From Pedobacter polaris (GTDB lineage: Bacteria > Bacteroidota > Bacteroidia > Sphingobacteriales > Sphingobacteriaceae): a stretch of DNA of 64,000 nt. Under the pieces are notes generated by a model. It was not told the DNA's origin, ran no database searches, and saw only the letters and a program-made list of their open reading frames with translations. Positions 53,234 through 61,973 of this stretch are shown one piece after another. The DNA lies in NCBI RefSeq assembly GCF_005116505.1, contig NZ_SWBR01000001.1:310001-374000 (forward strand), given 5' to 3'. The stretch's first letter is position 1, and every line of letters begins with the position of its first letter. A program made the translations under genes and the position numbers.

Positions 53234-54586
53234 CTAACGCCCAGCCTTAGGAGTTACTACTAAGCTTTCGTGCCCATCTTCATCAACAGATTGAACACCG
53301 AAATAATAGTTGTCTTTAGAATAGCTTAACGTTGTTGAGTTTTCCTTTACAAAAATTTTCTTCTCCCAAAACGGACTAGTTGTTTCACGCATTAAAACAT
53401 AATAGCCTTTTGGTTTTTTCCCTTTTGGCTCTTCCCATTTTAAAGTAGTTTTATTAGTTAGGCCCCCAGTAAGGATTGTTACATTTTCCGGCTCTTGGGT
53501 AGATAAACCTAAATTTGCCATTACAGACAGGTTCATTCTAGTTACTTTTTGCAAATAGTTATAGTCTATATATTCTGGCAAATCACCATACTTAAAACCA
53601 TTTTCTGTTCTTACATCTTGGTGTTGCCTATTAAAATCTTCGTTCATCTCGGTAATTCGTACAGCTGCAAAACCTTGTTGAGAAAACGGTGTATGATCAC
53701 CTCCACGTAAATAACGATCCCTTCTGTAAATCAACTTAACTTCTAACTGATCTACATATCGCTCCGCAACTTCTTTAATATATCTTGCCGCCTGGCGTGC
53801 TTTTCCATCATTTTCAGTTCCGGCAGATTGCCTAGCAGCAGCTTGAGCAGGAGTTTCTAAAGCAGAAACACCTTCGCTAAAAACACGCACACTTTTATTG
53901 TCTTTAATATCAGTTTCCATTTCATAAGAATTTCCTATAATATCATTGTTCAACAATAAATGAACATTCCATCCTTCTTCCTTTGCCCTTTTAGCCAAGT
54001 TTGTGGCACCATATAATCCCTGTTCTTCGCCAACCATAGCTACAAAAATTAGCGTGCAATTAAATTTTTGCTTACTCATTATCCTACACATTTCCATAAC
54101 AGCCGCTACACCAGAAGCATCATCATTTGCCCCTGGAGCAAAATCCTTACTATTCATTACATCGGTAATCCTCGAATCATAATGACCAGAAACCATGAGC
54201 ATCCTTTTATCAGAAGGATCTGTACCAGGCAAAATAGCTACTACATTTTTTAGCACAACTGGTGTTGTTATTCTTCTTCCATCGGCAGGTTGTATAAAAG
54301 TATCGAATGAAACCTGAAGTCTATTTCCTCCAGCAGCAGCGTATTTTTCAAACTCGCTCTTAATCCAATTTCTGGCAGCACCAATGCCTGTTGTTTTACT
54401 CAAAGTATCGCTTAAAGTATGTCGCGTTTGAAAAGAAACCAATTTTTTAATCAATGCCTCTTGGTTATTAGCAGATACTTCGTTAACTAAACTTGTAATG
54501 TTCATATCTCTAACAATTGTTTGCTGCGCAATTAGCTTGTTTGAAAAGCAAAGTAAAAAGAACATTGATAGGGCTAAGTATTTCAT
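53234..54586 (-). CDS. M28 family metallopeptidase with C-terminal FnIII-like domain
   Basis: A 450-residue secreted aminopeptidase-like protein: signal peptide (about 1-21), then an M28 peptidase domain with di-zinc ligands in VSGHYDSR (His), PGANDDASGV (Asp), VGEEQGLYGA (Glu-Glu) and LLNNDIIGN (Asp), and a late His probably in RQHQDVRT. The last 95 residues resemble a fibronectin type III module (TLKWEEPKGKKPKGYYVLM). I chose the ATG at 54586 (MKYLALSMFFLL); ATGs at 54598 and 54631 extend the frame without improving the signal. It is divergent from another M28 gene at 54762. Confidence 0.9.
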   Translation of the reverse strand: MKYLALSMFFLLCFSNKLIAQQTIVRDMNITSLVNEVSANNQEALIKKLVSFQTRHTLSDTLSKTTGIGAARNWIKSEFEKYAAAGGNRLQVSFDTFIQPADGRRITTPVVLKNVVAILPGTDPSDKRMLMVSGHYDSRITDVMNSKDFAPGANDDASGVAAVMEMCRIMSKQKFNCTLIFVAMVGEEQGLYGATNLAKRAKEEGWNVHLLLNNDIIGNSYEMETDIKDNKSVRVFSEGVSALETPAQAAARQSAGTENDGKARQAARYIKEVAERYVDQLEVKLIYRRDRYLRGGDHTPFSQQGFAAVRITEMNEDFNRQHQDVRTENGFKYGDLPEYIDYNYLQKVTRMNLSVMANLGLSTQEPENVTILTGGLTNKTTLKWEEPKGKKPKGYYVLMRETTSPFWEKKIFVKENSTTLSYSKDNYYFGVQSVDEDGHESLVVTPKAGR

Positions 54587-54761
54587 TCTGATAAGCATAA
54601 GGAGTGTAAAAATATGAATAGAAAGGTACAATTATTTATCATTAACTGTAAATTGACCATCAATAATGATACTTAACTTATTATATGATGAAACATTACA
54701 TGCAGCAGAAATCATTATATCTGCTTGTGAATACTTCATCTAAAACTAAACTATTAAAACT

Positions 54762-56342
54762 ATGATGAAAAAATTTACTTTTAGCGCATTAGCCTTAGGG
54801 TTATGCTTAACTACCTTTGCACAAGAGCCCGTTAATTCTGCTGCAGTGCAAAAAATCAGAGCAGAAGGATTAGATAAATCAAAAGCTTATGACATTGCTT
54901 ACCAAATTACCGATGTAGCAGGTCCACGTTTGTCTAATTCTCCGGGTCTAAAAAGAGCACAAGACTGGGCAGTTAAATATTTTAACGAAATGGGCTTAAA
55001 AAATGTTCATTTAGAAGCTTGGGGTGATTTTGGTAAAGGATGGCAAGTTGATAAATATTATGCTGCTACGACCAAACCTTTTTACCGTCCAATTATTGCT
55101 TCTCCAAAAGCTTGGACACCTGGAACAAATGGCCCAATTAAATCTGAAGTAATTTTAATTAAAGCTGATACCATAACCGATTTAGCTAAATACAAAGGCA
55201 AGCTAAAAGGCAAAATCGTAATGATTGAGTCTGCTTTAGTACAGCCTTTAAAAAACTCTTACAAAGCCGATGCGGTTCGTTATACAGATGAAGAATTGGC
55301 TAAGATGGCTGAAGCAACCCCTCCTGTTGCAGGTGGTGCACCAGGTAATCGTCAAGGTGGTGGACAAGGTGGAAACCAAAGGGCAATGATGATGAGAATG
55401 ATGGGAATGAGAGCTGCTATTGACAGTGTTTTATTAGCTGAAGGGATTGGCTTAAAATTAACTTATGCTCGTGGAAGTCATGGTACTTTTTTTACAAGCA
55501 ATGGCGCATCTTATAAACTAGATGCCAAACCAGTTAATCCAGAATTAGAAGTGAGCAGCGAAGATTATTTGCACATTTTACGCTTATTACGTGGTGGTGA
55601 AAAAGTAGAAATTGAAGCTGATGTAAAAACTTCATTTTATGATAAAGATCCTAAGGGTTACAACGTAATTGGAGAAATTCCTGGAACTGACCCTAAATTA
55701 AAAGAAGAAATTGTAATGCTTGGTGGTCACTATGATTCATGGCACTCTGGAACTGGTGCAACTGATAATGCTGCTGGTTCTGCTGTAATGATTGAAGCGA
55801 TGCGTATTTTAAAAGCTATTGATTTTAAACCAAAACGTACCATTCGCATTGCATTATGGAGTTCTGAAGAACAAGGTCTTTTCGGATCTAGAGGTTATGT
55901 AAAATCTCACTTCGCAGACCCTGCAGATATGAAACCTAAACCAGAGCACGAAAAATTATCTGCTTATTATAATTTAGATAACGGTACAGGAACAATTCGT
56001 GGTGTTTATTTGCAAGGAAATGCTGCTGTTAAAGACATATTTCAAAGTTGGTTAACTCCATTTGCAGATTTGGGTGCTAAAACAATTACCATAAGCAATA
56101 CTGGTGGTACAGATCACCAAGCTTATGATGGTGTTGGCTTACCTGGTTTCCAATTTATTCAAGATCCAATGGATTATAACACACGTACTCACCACTCTAA
56201 CATGGATACGTTTGATCGCTTAGATATAGAAGACTTGAAAAAATCTGCAACTATTATAGCTTCTTTTGTTTACCACACTTCAGAAAGAGCGGAGAAATTA
56301 CCTCGTAAAGAGATGCCTAAACCACAGGCTCCAAGAATGTAA
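54762..56342 (+). CDS. M28 family metallopeptidase with PA-like insert
   Basis: A 526-residue secreted peptidase. After the signal peptide (1-20) comes an N-terminal part, a PA-like insert (about 125-250) interrupted by a Gly/Gln/Met-rich run (about 188-217), and the catalytic part: His 323 (GGHYDSW), Asp 335 (ATDNAAG), Glu 369-370 (SSEEQGL), Asp 406 (NLDNG) and the late His 477 or 478 (THHSNMDTFD). Such enzymes release amino acids or dipeptides in the periplasm or outside the cell. It stands alone, with a strong terminator downstream. Confidence 0.92.
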   Translation: MMKKFTFSALALGLCLTTFAQEPVNSAAVQKIRAEGLDKSKAYDIAYQITDVAGPRLSNSPGLKRAQDWAVKYFNEMGLKNVHLEAWGDFGKGWQVDKYYAATTKPFYRPIIASPKAWTPGTNGPIKSEVILIKADTITDLAKYKGKLKGKIVMIESALVQPLKNSYKADAVRYTDEELAKMAEATPPVAGGAPGNRQGGGQGGNQRAMMMRMMGMRAAIDSVLLAEGIGLKLTYARGSHGTFFTSNGASYKLDAKPVNPELEVSSEDYLHILRLLRGGEKVEIEADVKTSFYDKDPKGYNVIGEIPGTDPKLKEEIVMLGGHYDSWHSGTGATDNAAGSAVMIEAMRILKAIDFKPKRTIRIALWSSEEQGLFGSRGYVKSHFADPADMKPKPEHEKLSAYYNLDNGTGTIRGVYLQGNAAVKDIFQSWLTPFADLGAKTITISNTGGTDHQAYDGVGLPGFQFIQDPMDYNTRTHHSNMDTFDRLDIEDLKKSATIIASFVYHTSERAEKLPRKEMPKPQAPRM

Positions 56343-56352
56343 TAAAAGATTT

Positions 56353-56386
56353 AAAAAAAGCCACGTTTCATAAACGTGGCTTTTTT
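56353..56386. terminator. bidirectional hairpin terminator
   Basis: AAAAAAGCCACGTTT and AAACGTGGCTTTTTT make a long stem (GCCACGTTT with AAACGTGGC) around a CAT loop, with A and T tracts on the two sides. It can terminate both the M28 peptidase gene and the convergent LuxR-type gene. Confidence 0.88.
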
Positions 56387-56387
56387 G

Positions 56388-56612
56388 TTATACAGAGAGC
56401 ATTCTTTCTTTAAATGCCCAAACTATCAATTGGTGCGAGTTTCTTAGTCCCAATTTCTTTACCATATTGCGGCGATGCGTTTGTACAGTAAATTCGCTAA
56501 TAAAAAGCTGATCGCCAATTTGCCTACTATTATAGCCCATACAAACTAGGTATAATATTTCTAGTTCTCGTTGGCTAATCTGTTTAGCCTTATAGGATAT
56601 ATCTAAAGTCAT
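56388..56612 (-). CDS. solitary LuxR-type (GerE) HTH protein
   Basis: A 74-residue protein consisting of little more than a GerE/LuxR helix-turn-helix: QRELEILYLVCMGYNSRQIG, then the recognition helix region FISEFTVQTHRRNMVKKLGL. No receiver or ligand-binding domain precedes it, and there is no room for one upstream. It may act as a constitutive DNA-binding regulator or a truncated descendant of a response regulator. Target genes are unknown; neighbours are a divergent-facing peptidase and a three-gene operon transcribed in the same direction upstream of it. Confidence 0.85.
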   Translation of the reverse strand: MTLDISYKAKQISQRELEILYLVCMGYNSRQIGDQLFISEFTVQTHRRNMVKKLGLRNSHQLIVWAFKERMLSV

Positions 56613-56742
56613 AAATCTATTTTTTTAACCTTTTTAGTGCGATTATTAATGTGTCTCTTATGATTAGTTAAGATACATAAATCAACATCTGCTGGATCAG
56701 TAACAATTTAAAATTGAATGACTCATTGATTTTAACAAGACT

Positions 56743-57594
56743 TTATTTTAACCATAATTCTACAATACCTTGTTTTGTATTCTTATTTAGCACAGGTAAA
56801 TACTTTGTATTTGTTATAACATTATCACTTTCTAAAATCGTTTTTAGTTGATCAGTTATTAGAACATCTTCATTTCTGAAATATCTTATTTGATTACTAC
56901 TCATAATGTACTTTGTCCTATCCATATACTCAATTGAAGGGACTTTAAAACCACTACTAATTAACAAGGATCTAATCTTTTCAGCATATTCTTTTGAAGT
57001 TGATACCGCTTGAATATATACAGTTGCTTGAGTAATAATAGAGTTTTCTGGTATTACTATTGATGCGTTGATGATTTCGGCATCTTGTTTAGCTTTTTTT
57101 TCCCGAAGATCTTTTTCAATCTTTTCAGATTGTGACAATTTATTAGAATCAATTCTATTTATTTTAACCAACCTTGCCCTATTTAAAGAGTCTGATTTAA
57201 TGAATGCTACATATTCGTTATTAACTTCTCGGTAATAATCTGTCCAACCATCCTTTAATTTTTCAGAAGGAGTAACATTGGCAAAAAATTGAGCTAACAT
57301 TCTCCTTTTAATTGGATTATCATTTAGCACAATTAATTCTGTTGCGTATTTATCATACTGTGATATTTCTAACATACCGCTTTCACGATCTTTAAAACCC
57401 CAGTTGATAAAATAAGTAATTAATGTTAATCCGACAGTTCCAATTAGCCATTTTGCAACCTCGACTTTATATTTAAATTTTTCAAAACCAGCACCATTTA
57501 CTTCTTCTGTTTTGTCTTCGATTATTGGTACTTGAAACTCTTGCCCAGTGTTCGGAAACACTGGATTTGGTAATTGTTCATTTTCCATTTTCAA
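56743..57594 (-). CDS. membrane-anchored protein of unknown function
   Basis: A 283-residue protein with a cytoplasmic N-terminus of about 50 residues, a single membrane helix (about 49-68, WLIGTVGLTLITYFINWGF), a charged region rich in Lys and Glu (about 130-180) and a C-terminal alpha/beta domain (about 185-283: TVYIQAVSTSKEYAEKIRSL, then NQIRYFRNEDVLITDQLKTI). That last part resembles LytR-C or SPOR-like folds in spacing, but I claim no family. It follows the outer-membrane-like gene by 70 bases and is the third gene of the operon starting at 59145. Confidence 0.6.
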   Translation of the reverse strand: MKMENEQLPNPVFPNTGQEFQVPIIEDKTEEVNGAGFEKFKYKVEVAKWLIGTVGLTLITYFINWGFKDRESGMLEISQYDKYATELIVLNDNPIKRRMLAQFFANVTPSEKLKDGWTDYYREVNNEYVAFIKSDSLNRARLVKINRIDSNKLSQSEKIEKDLREKKAKQDAEIINASIVIPENSIITQATVYIQAVSTSKEYAEKIRSLLISSGFKVPSIEYMDRTKYIMSSNQIRYFRNEDVLITDQLKTILESDNVITNTKYLPVLNKNTKQGIVELWLK

Positions 57595-57664
57595 ATTCTA
57601 AATAGGTAAAAATTAATTTCTTGTATAATTTCAACTGCCACATTATCACCCCAAATGGTAAGAA

Positions 57665-58846
57665 TTATTTATCGAGATTTGCAGTTAACGTAAATAGACC
57701 TAACAAATTCCCATTTTTAACATCGTACTTTAAAGTAAGGGGTAGCCAAAACGATTTATAAACATTTACCCTTAATGTAGTATTGAATGTAAAAATATCT
57801 TCTCTTTGAAGACTTGGTGTAGACCCAAACTGATGGTTGTACTGAGTAAAGACCTTAAGCTCCATTGCAGATTCCTTCTCCTTGTTTTTTAGCAATACTT
57901 TATTCAAACCAACACTTAAGGATAGTGGCTTATCATTATAATTGGATTGAGTTAGCGTAGAATCATTAGCGATTTTAAATTGGGTCTTAATTTCAAATTC
58001 CCAAGGTTTTTGAGCAGTTTTTTTCCAAAGACCAAATGTTAGATTAGAACCCAAAATATATTCACCCTGCTTATTAACACGATCGTAATTAACGGATGGA
58101 GCAAGTGTCCAAAGCAGTTTTTGAGCGTAAATTTTTGCAATTCTTTGATATTCTTCATACAAAATATCCTTCCCACTCAATACTTCCCTTATTGCCCCTT
58201 GTAATTCTAGTGTTGTTATGTTAGCATCTGATCTTAGAGATTTTATAAAATCTGCATTCTTTAATGCTAATTCTATTTGAGGACTCAGATTTGAGAAATC
58301 ATGTTTATTACTTGCATCACTCCAGCTTTTATTTAGTGACTGTATTTTGAACACATCACTTTTTAGTGTTGTATCAATTCTCTGTAAATAGCTCAGGACT
58401 TGTCTGTAAAGTGTTATATAAATATCTACATCATGATCTAATTTACTAAACTCTTCTCCCATTTTTTTCTCAGATTTTATATCAGTATCATTTATAACTG
58501 AAAATGTAAAACCTGTAGAGATCTTTGTAATATTATTTTGATCACCACCCGTTAATCCTAAATTGAAAGAATTTTGCTTTAAGACACGTAATCTTTCATA
58601 AGGTAATTCCTGTTTTTTATGAAAAATTTCATAGAAGCCAAGGAATGAAGAATTAAGACTGTATGTTCGATCTTTACCTAATAAATTATCAATACTCGCT
58701 CTAAACAAATTAGTTAAAATATCTTTACTATTAGCCGTTTTCTCTCCATCAATTAAAGCAACTGCTAAATCATTTCTACTATTTTGAGCTAAAGTTACAG
58801 TAGCGAATGAGAGTAAGACTAAAAGCATTAAAATTTCCCTTTTCAT
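57665..58846 (-). CDS. secreted, probably outer-membrane protein of unknown function
   Basis: A 393-residue protein with a clean signal peptide (1-20, TVTLAQ), a helical middle portion (about 120-235) and a C-terminal half with many alternating strands (APSVNYDRVN, SNLTFGLWKK, VFTQYNHQFG, FNTTLRVNVYKSFWLPLTLKY), which suggests a beta-barrel or beta-sandwich in the outer membrane. I recognise no family. It starts two bases after the 98-residue gene and is followed by the membrane-anchored 283-residue gene, forming a likely three-component envelope system. Confidence 0.6.
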   Translation of the reverse strand: MKREILMLLVLLSFATVTLAQNSRNDLAVALIDGEKTANSKDILTNLFRASIDNLLGKDRTYSLNSSFLGFYEIFHKKQELPYERLRVLKQNSFNLGLTGGDQNNITKISTGFTFSVINDTDIKSEKKMGEEFSKLDHDVDIYITLYRQVLSYLQRIDTTLKSDVFKIQSLNKSWSDASNKHDFSNLSPQIELALKNADFIKSLRSDANITTLELQGAIREVLSGKDILYEEYQRIAKIYAQKLLWTLAPSVNYDRVNKQGEYILGSNLTFGLWKKTAQKPWEFEIKTQFKIANDSTLTQSNYNDKPLSLSVGLNKVLLKNKEKESAMELKVFTQYNHQFGSTPSLQREDIFTFNTTLRVNVYKSFWLPLTLKYDVKNGNLLGLFTLTANLDK

Positions 58847-58848
58847 AA

Positions 58849-59145
58849 TTACAATGTTTTAATGGTGAATGCTCTTACAAAACCCGTTTCAACGATTTCC
58901 ACTATGGGATTCGGATTGTCAAAATCTCCAGTAATTGATATCTTTATTTCTCCAGTAGTTCTACCTCCAAGACCAATATGATATATTGATTTATCACCCA
59001 TGCCTGTAATTTTTTCTTCAAAACTTTTCTTATATAGTTTTGTAAAATCATCAGATTTTGCTGGAAAATCATTGCTGTACACTAGGAGTCTTAATGAATT
59101 GTTTCCGCTGTTAGGAAATTCTCCTCTAATAGTTATTGTTTTCAT
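58849..59145 (-). CDS. small beta-rich protein of unknown function
   Basis: A 98-residue protein without signal peptide, rich in beta-prone segments (MKTITIRGEFPNSGNNSLRL, KSIYHIGLGGRTTGEIKISI, PIVEIVETGFVRAF) and with no recognisable domain. Its stop lies two bases before the ATG of the outer-membrane-like gene, so the two are very probably co-translated. It could be a cytosolic or periplasm-associated partner, but no function can be assigned. Confidence 0.6.
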   Translation of the reverse strand: MKTITIRGEFPNSGNNSLRLLVYSNDFPAKSDDFTKLYKKSFEEKITGMGDKSIYHIGLGGRTTGEIKISITGDFDNPNPIVEIVETGFVRAFTIKTL

Positions 59146-59370
59146 CGTTATTGCTCGCCTACTCTATGTCCCCTTTTCGGCTTACCGGGAGGTTAATTTG
59201 ATTTATATATTCAAATTTAAACTGGTAAGCAATTAAAGTTTTAGCAAGAATTACCCAATTTAACAAGGTATTTTTACGGTAACACGATAGGCGATTATAC
59301 CGTTGTTAGTCCACTGATAATTAGTGAATTTTATAAAAAATCATTATTTTAACCTTATAAATTAAACGCT

Positions 59371-59910
59371 ATGTTATTTAAATTAAACGACTCCACTAAA
59401 GTTGCTCCCGCAGCTAAACTTACTGCCAAAGACGTAAAAGCGATGGTAGATGCCTATCGTAAGCACGCAGACACGAAACTTACTTCGCTTAAGTTTGCAC
59501 ACTTCGAGGTTGATGAAATTCTTCAGCTATTTATCGATAATAAAATTATCGATTCTTATGTACGTAATCCTAATCCAATAACCGGGCCTTATGGTCTTAG
59601 GATTTATATCGGTAATCATCATAATATAAATACTTGTCCAGTTGGTTCAAGTGCATATTTAGGTTATAACACCACTATATTATGTAATACAGTAATGATA
59701 GACCCAAAAAAGGGAGAGTTTCATGACCTGTTAAAAGACGATGATACAATTGCTCTCCCAATGCAAGAAAAAGTAAGAAATCCCTATGGTTATGCGCTAG
59801 ATCAAACTTATATCTGTCCCACAACTTGCCCATCAGAATGTATAATGATTCCATCAGACCCATCAGATCCTAGTTATACTGGTTATTGCGTTAATGACAT
59901 TGGTTTGTAA
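59371..59910 (+). CDS. Cys-containing protein of unknown function ahead of a 7-TM gene
   Basis: A 179-residue protein without a signal peptide. The N-terminal 75 residues are helical (AKDVKAMVDAYRKHADTKL). The C-terminal half contains six Cys residues (NTCPVG, ILCNTV, then CPTTCPSEC, and YCVN), a pattern compatible with a metal-binding or disulfide-linked domain. I recognise no family. The TAA ends directly against the ATG of the 7-TM gene, with no bases between, which links the two and the kinase-regulator pair after them. Confidence 0.6.
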   Translation: MLFKLNDSTKVAPAAKLTAKDVKAMVDAYRKHADTKLTSLKFAHFEVDEILQLFIDNKIIDSYVRNPNPITGPYGLRIYIGNHHNINTCPVGSSAYLGYNTTILCNTVMIDPKKGEFHDLLKDDDTIALPMQEKVRNPYGYALDQTYICPTTCPSECIMIPSDPSDPSYTGYCVNDIGL

Positions 59911-60561
59911 ATGAACTTATTTACTATTCCATATGGGCTAATTACTGAATGGGTGTGTTTAATCACATCCATTCTTTTGCTTTGGAAGGCTTCTCCAAAG
60001 TTCTGGCAAATTTTTATCCCTTATTTGATCATTACCGTGGGCATAGAAACATATGCATATGTATCAATAACTCAATTTGGTAATAAAAGCACTCATAACC
60101 TTTATAATATCTTTCTTTTCATCTATCTCAATTTCCATATTTACTTATTTTCGAAAATAATTAATTTACAATACGCAAATAAAATAGCCTTACTTTGTTT
60201 GACTTTGCTGCTTGGAATTTATTTCTTTGAATGGCAATTTACTTTGCACTCTTTTTTTTCCATCACAAATACCGTTTTTGGTGGTATGATTATCTTATTA
60301 TCGATTATATATTACTTTGGTCTATTTAAACAAGATGAAATGAAACAATCTGAATTTTGGCTTGTTACAGGTTGTTTGATTTTCTATTCAGCTACCACTA
60401 GTGTCAATGCCTTTTTTGATCAGTTACCATGGCTTAATCAAAAGATGGGTATTCTTCCAATTAGGTATATTATCGTTAGCATTGCAAATATTATAATGTA
60501 TGGATGTTGGATTAAATCATTTTTATGCCTGAAGGACAAGAAAATCTATTTTCAGCAATAA
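59911..60561 (+). CDS. seven-helix membrane protein of unknown function
   Basis: A 216-residue protein with seven predicted membrane helices at about 9-26, 31-51, 65-86, 91-108, 118-137, 145-168 and 178-206 and a short cytoplasmic tail. Composition is rich in aromatic residues. Similar stand-alone 7-TM proteins are found next to histidine kinases in Bacteroidota, where a role as a membrane sensor for the kinase is plausible but unproven. The start abuts the preceding gene and its end overlaps the kinase gene by 37 bases. Confidence 0.65.
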   Translation: MNLFTIPYGLITEWVCLITSILLLWKASPKFWQIFIPYLIITVGIETYAYVSITQFGNKSTHNLYNIFLFIYLNFHIYLFSKIINLQYANKIALLCLTLLLGIYFFEWQFTLHSFFSITNTVFGGMIILLSIIYYFGLFKQDEMKQSEFWLVTGCLIFYSATTSVNAFFDQLPWLNQKMGILPIRYIIVSIANIIMYGCWIKSFLCLKDKKIYFQQ

Positions 60562-61316
60562 TTATCATATCATTGATATTTCTGATGATTTGCATAGGAT
60601 TAATTACTCTTGTAATCCTCCTTCAACAACGTCGAAAAAAATATGCTACTGAAAAAAAAATAATGAGACACCAGTTTGATTCCGAACTCTTAAAAACACA
60701 AATCGAAGTACAAGAGCAAACTATGCAAACCATCGCATCCGACCTGCATGACAATATTGGTCAATTGTTAAGTCTAACAGCCCTTACTTTAAACTCAATC
60801 AATTTAAAAGAACCCCAGCGCCTTGAAAAAAAAGTATCAGAATCATTAAGTTTAGTTAATAGCTCTATAAAAGAATTAAGAGGATTGGCAAAGCTGATGC
60901 ATGGCGAACTTATTGTACAAACCGGTTTAGGCAATGCAATTAAACAAGAATTAGATCGTTTAAAAAAGTTTGGAAATTACAAGTTAAAGGTCAAAAATGA
61001 ACTGATTAACATAGACATTTCTTCTCCAAATAAGGATCTTATTATTTTACGTTTGCTTCAAGAAATCATAAACAACATTATAAAACATTCAAAAGCTACA
61101 CACATAGAATTTAATGTATATACAGCTGATGAAAAAGTATTTTTAAGCATACAAGATAATGGGATTGGTTTTGATATTGACAATGTGCAAATGAAAAAAT
61201 CTGGTATGGGATTAAATTCTATGTTTAAGAGAGTGGCTTTAATCAATGGCGAAATTTCAATAAACTCCACACCTTTAACCGGAACATCAATCTCTATAGA
61301 AATACCTTATCCTTAA
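60525..61316 (+). CDS. NarL-group sensor histidine kinase (short)
   Basis: A 263-residue kinase with one N-terminal membrane helix (about 9-33), a linker and an HisKA_3-type domain: His 75 in ASDLHDNIGQLLSL, then an HATPase domain with IINNIIKHSKATHIEF, the DNGIGFD motif and GMGLNSM. There is no sensory domain, so signal input probably comes from a partner such as the 7-TM protein whose gene it overlaps by 37 bases. It should phosphorylate the response regulator encoded three bases downstream. Confidence 0.9.
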   Translation: MPEGQENLFSAIIIISLIFLMICIGLITLVILLQQRRKKYATEKKIMRHQFDSELLKTQIEVQEQTMQTIASDLHDNIGQLLSLTALTLNSINLKEPQRLEKKVSESLSLVNSSIKELRGLAKLMHGELIVQTGLGNAIKQELDRLKKFGNYKLKVKNELINIDISSPNKDLIILRLLQEIINNIIKHSKATHIEFNVYTADEKVFLSIQDNGIGFDIDNVQMKKSGMGLNSMFKRVALINGEISINSTPLTGTSISIEIPYP

Positions 61317-61319
61317 ACT

Positions 61320-61961
61320 ATGGAAAATGAAAAAATAGATATTGCAATTGTAGACGACCATACACTGTTTCGTTCTGGCTTAGCTAGCCTTTTATCAGAA
61401 TTTAAAGAGATTAGTGTCATTTTTGAAGCTAAAAACGGTGTAGATCTTCAAGAAAAAATCAAAAATGAGGCTAATGTTCAAGTAATTCTAATGGACATCA
61501 ATATGCCAATAATGGATGGCTATGACACCACAAAGTGGATCAAGGCAAATTACCCTAGAGTTCATATTCTTGCACTAAGCATGTTTGAAGATGAAAAAGC
61601 AATTATAGGAATGTTGAAAGCTGGAGCAGGAGGTTACATGTTAAAAGAATCAAAACCATCAGAATTGCTAACTGCAGTTAAAACCATTGTAGAAAAAGGA
61701 TTTTACATCAACGATCTAGTATCGGGCAGGTTATTGATTTCTTTAAAAAACGAAAATCCAAAAGCTACTTTTTCTGAAAAAGAACTTATATTTCTTCAGT
61801 TCTGCAGTACCGAATTAACATACAAGGAAATTGCATCAGAAATGAATATCAGTCCACGAACAGTAGATAATTATCGCGAATCACTCTTTGCAAAATTAAA
61901 TATCAAATCAAGAACTGGCTTAGTGGTTTATGGCATAAAACATAATTTAATTACAATTTGA
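61320..61961 (+). CDS. NarL/FixJ-type response regulator
   Basis: A 213-residue regulator with a receiver domain (1-125; acidic pair in IVDDHTLFRSG, phosphoacceptor Asp 59 in ILMDINMPIMDG, Lys in KESKPSE) and a LuxR-type HTH at about 147-210 (FSEKELIFLQFCSTELTYKE, ISPRTVDNYRESLFAKL). It is the partner of the upstream kinase, three bases away. Targets are unknown; autoregulation of its own four-gene operon is a usual pattern for the type. Confidence 0.93.
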   Translation: MENEKIDIAIVDDHTLFRSGLASLLSEFKEISVIFEAKNGVDLQEKIKNEANVQVILMDINMPIMDGYDTTKWIKANYPRVHILALSMFEDEKAIIGMLKAGAGGYMLKESKPSELLTAVKTIVEKGFYINDLVSGRLLISLKNENPKATFSEKELIFLQFCSTELTYKEIASEMNISPRTVDNYRESLFAKLNIKSRTGLVVYGIKHNLITI

Positions 61962-61973
61962 TAATCGACCCCT

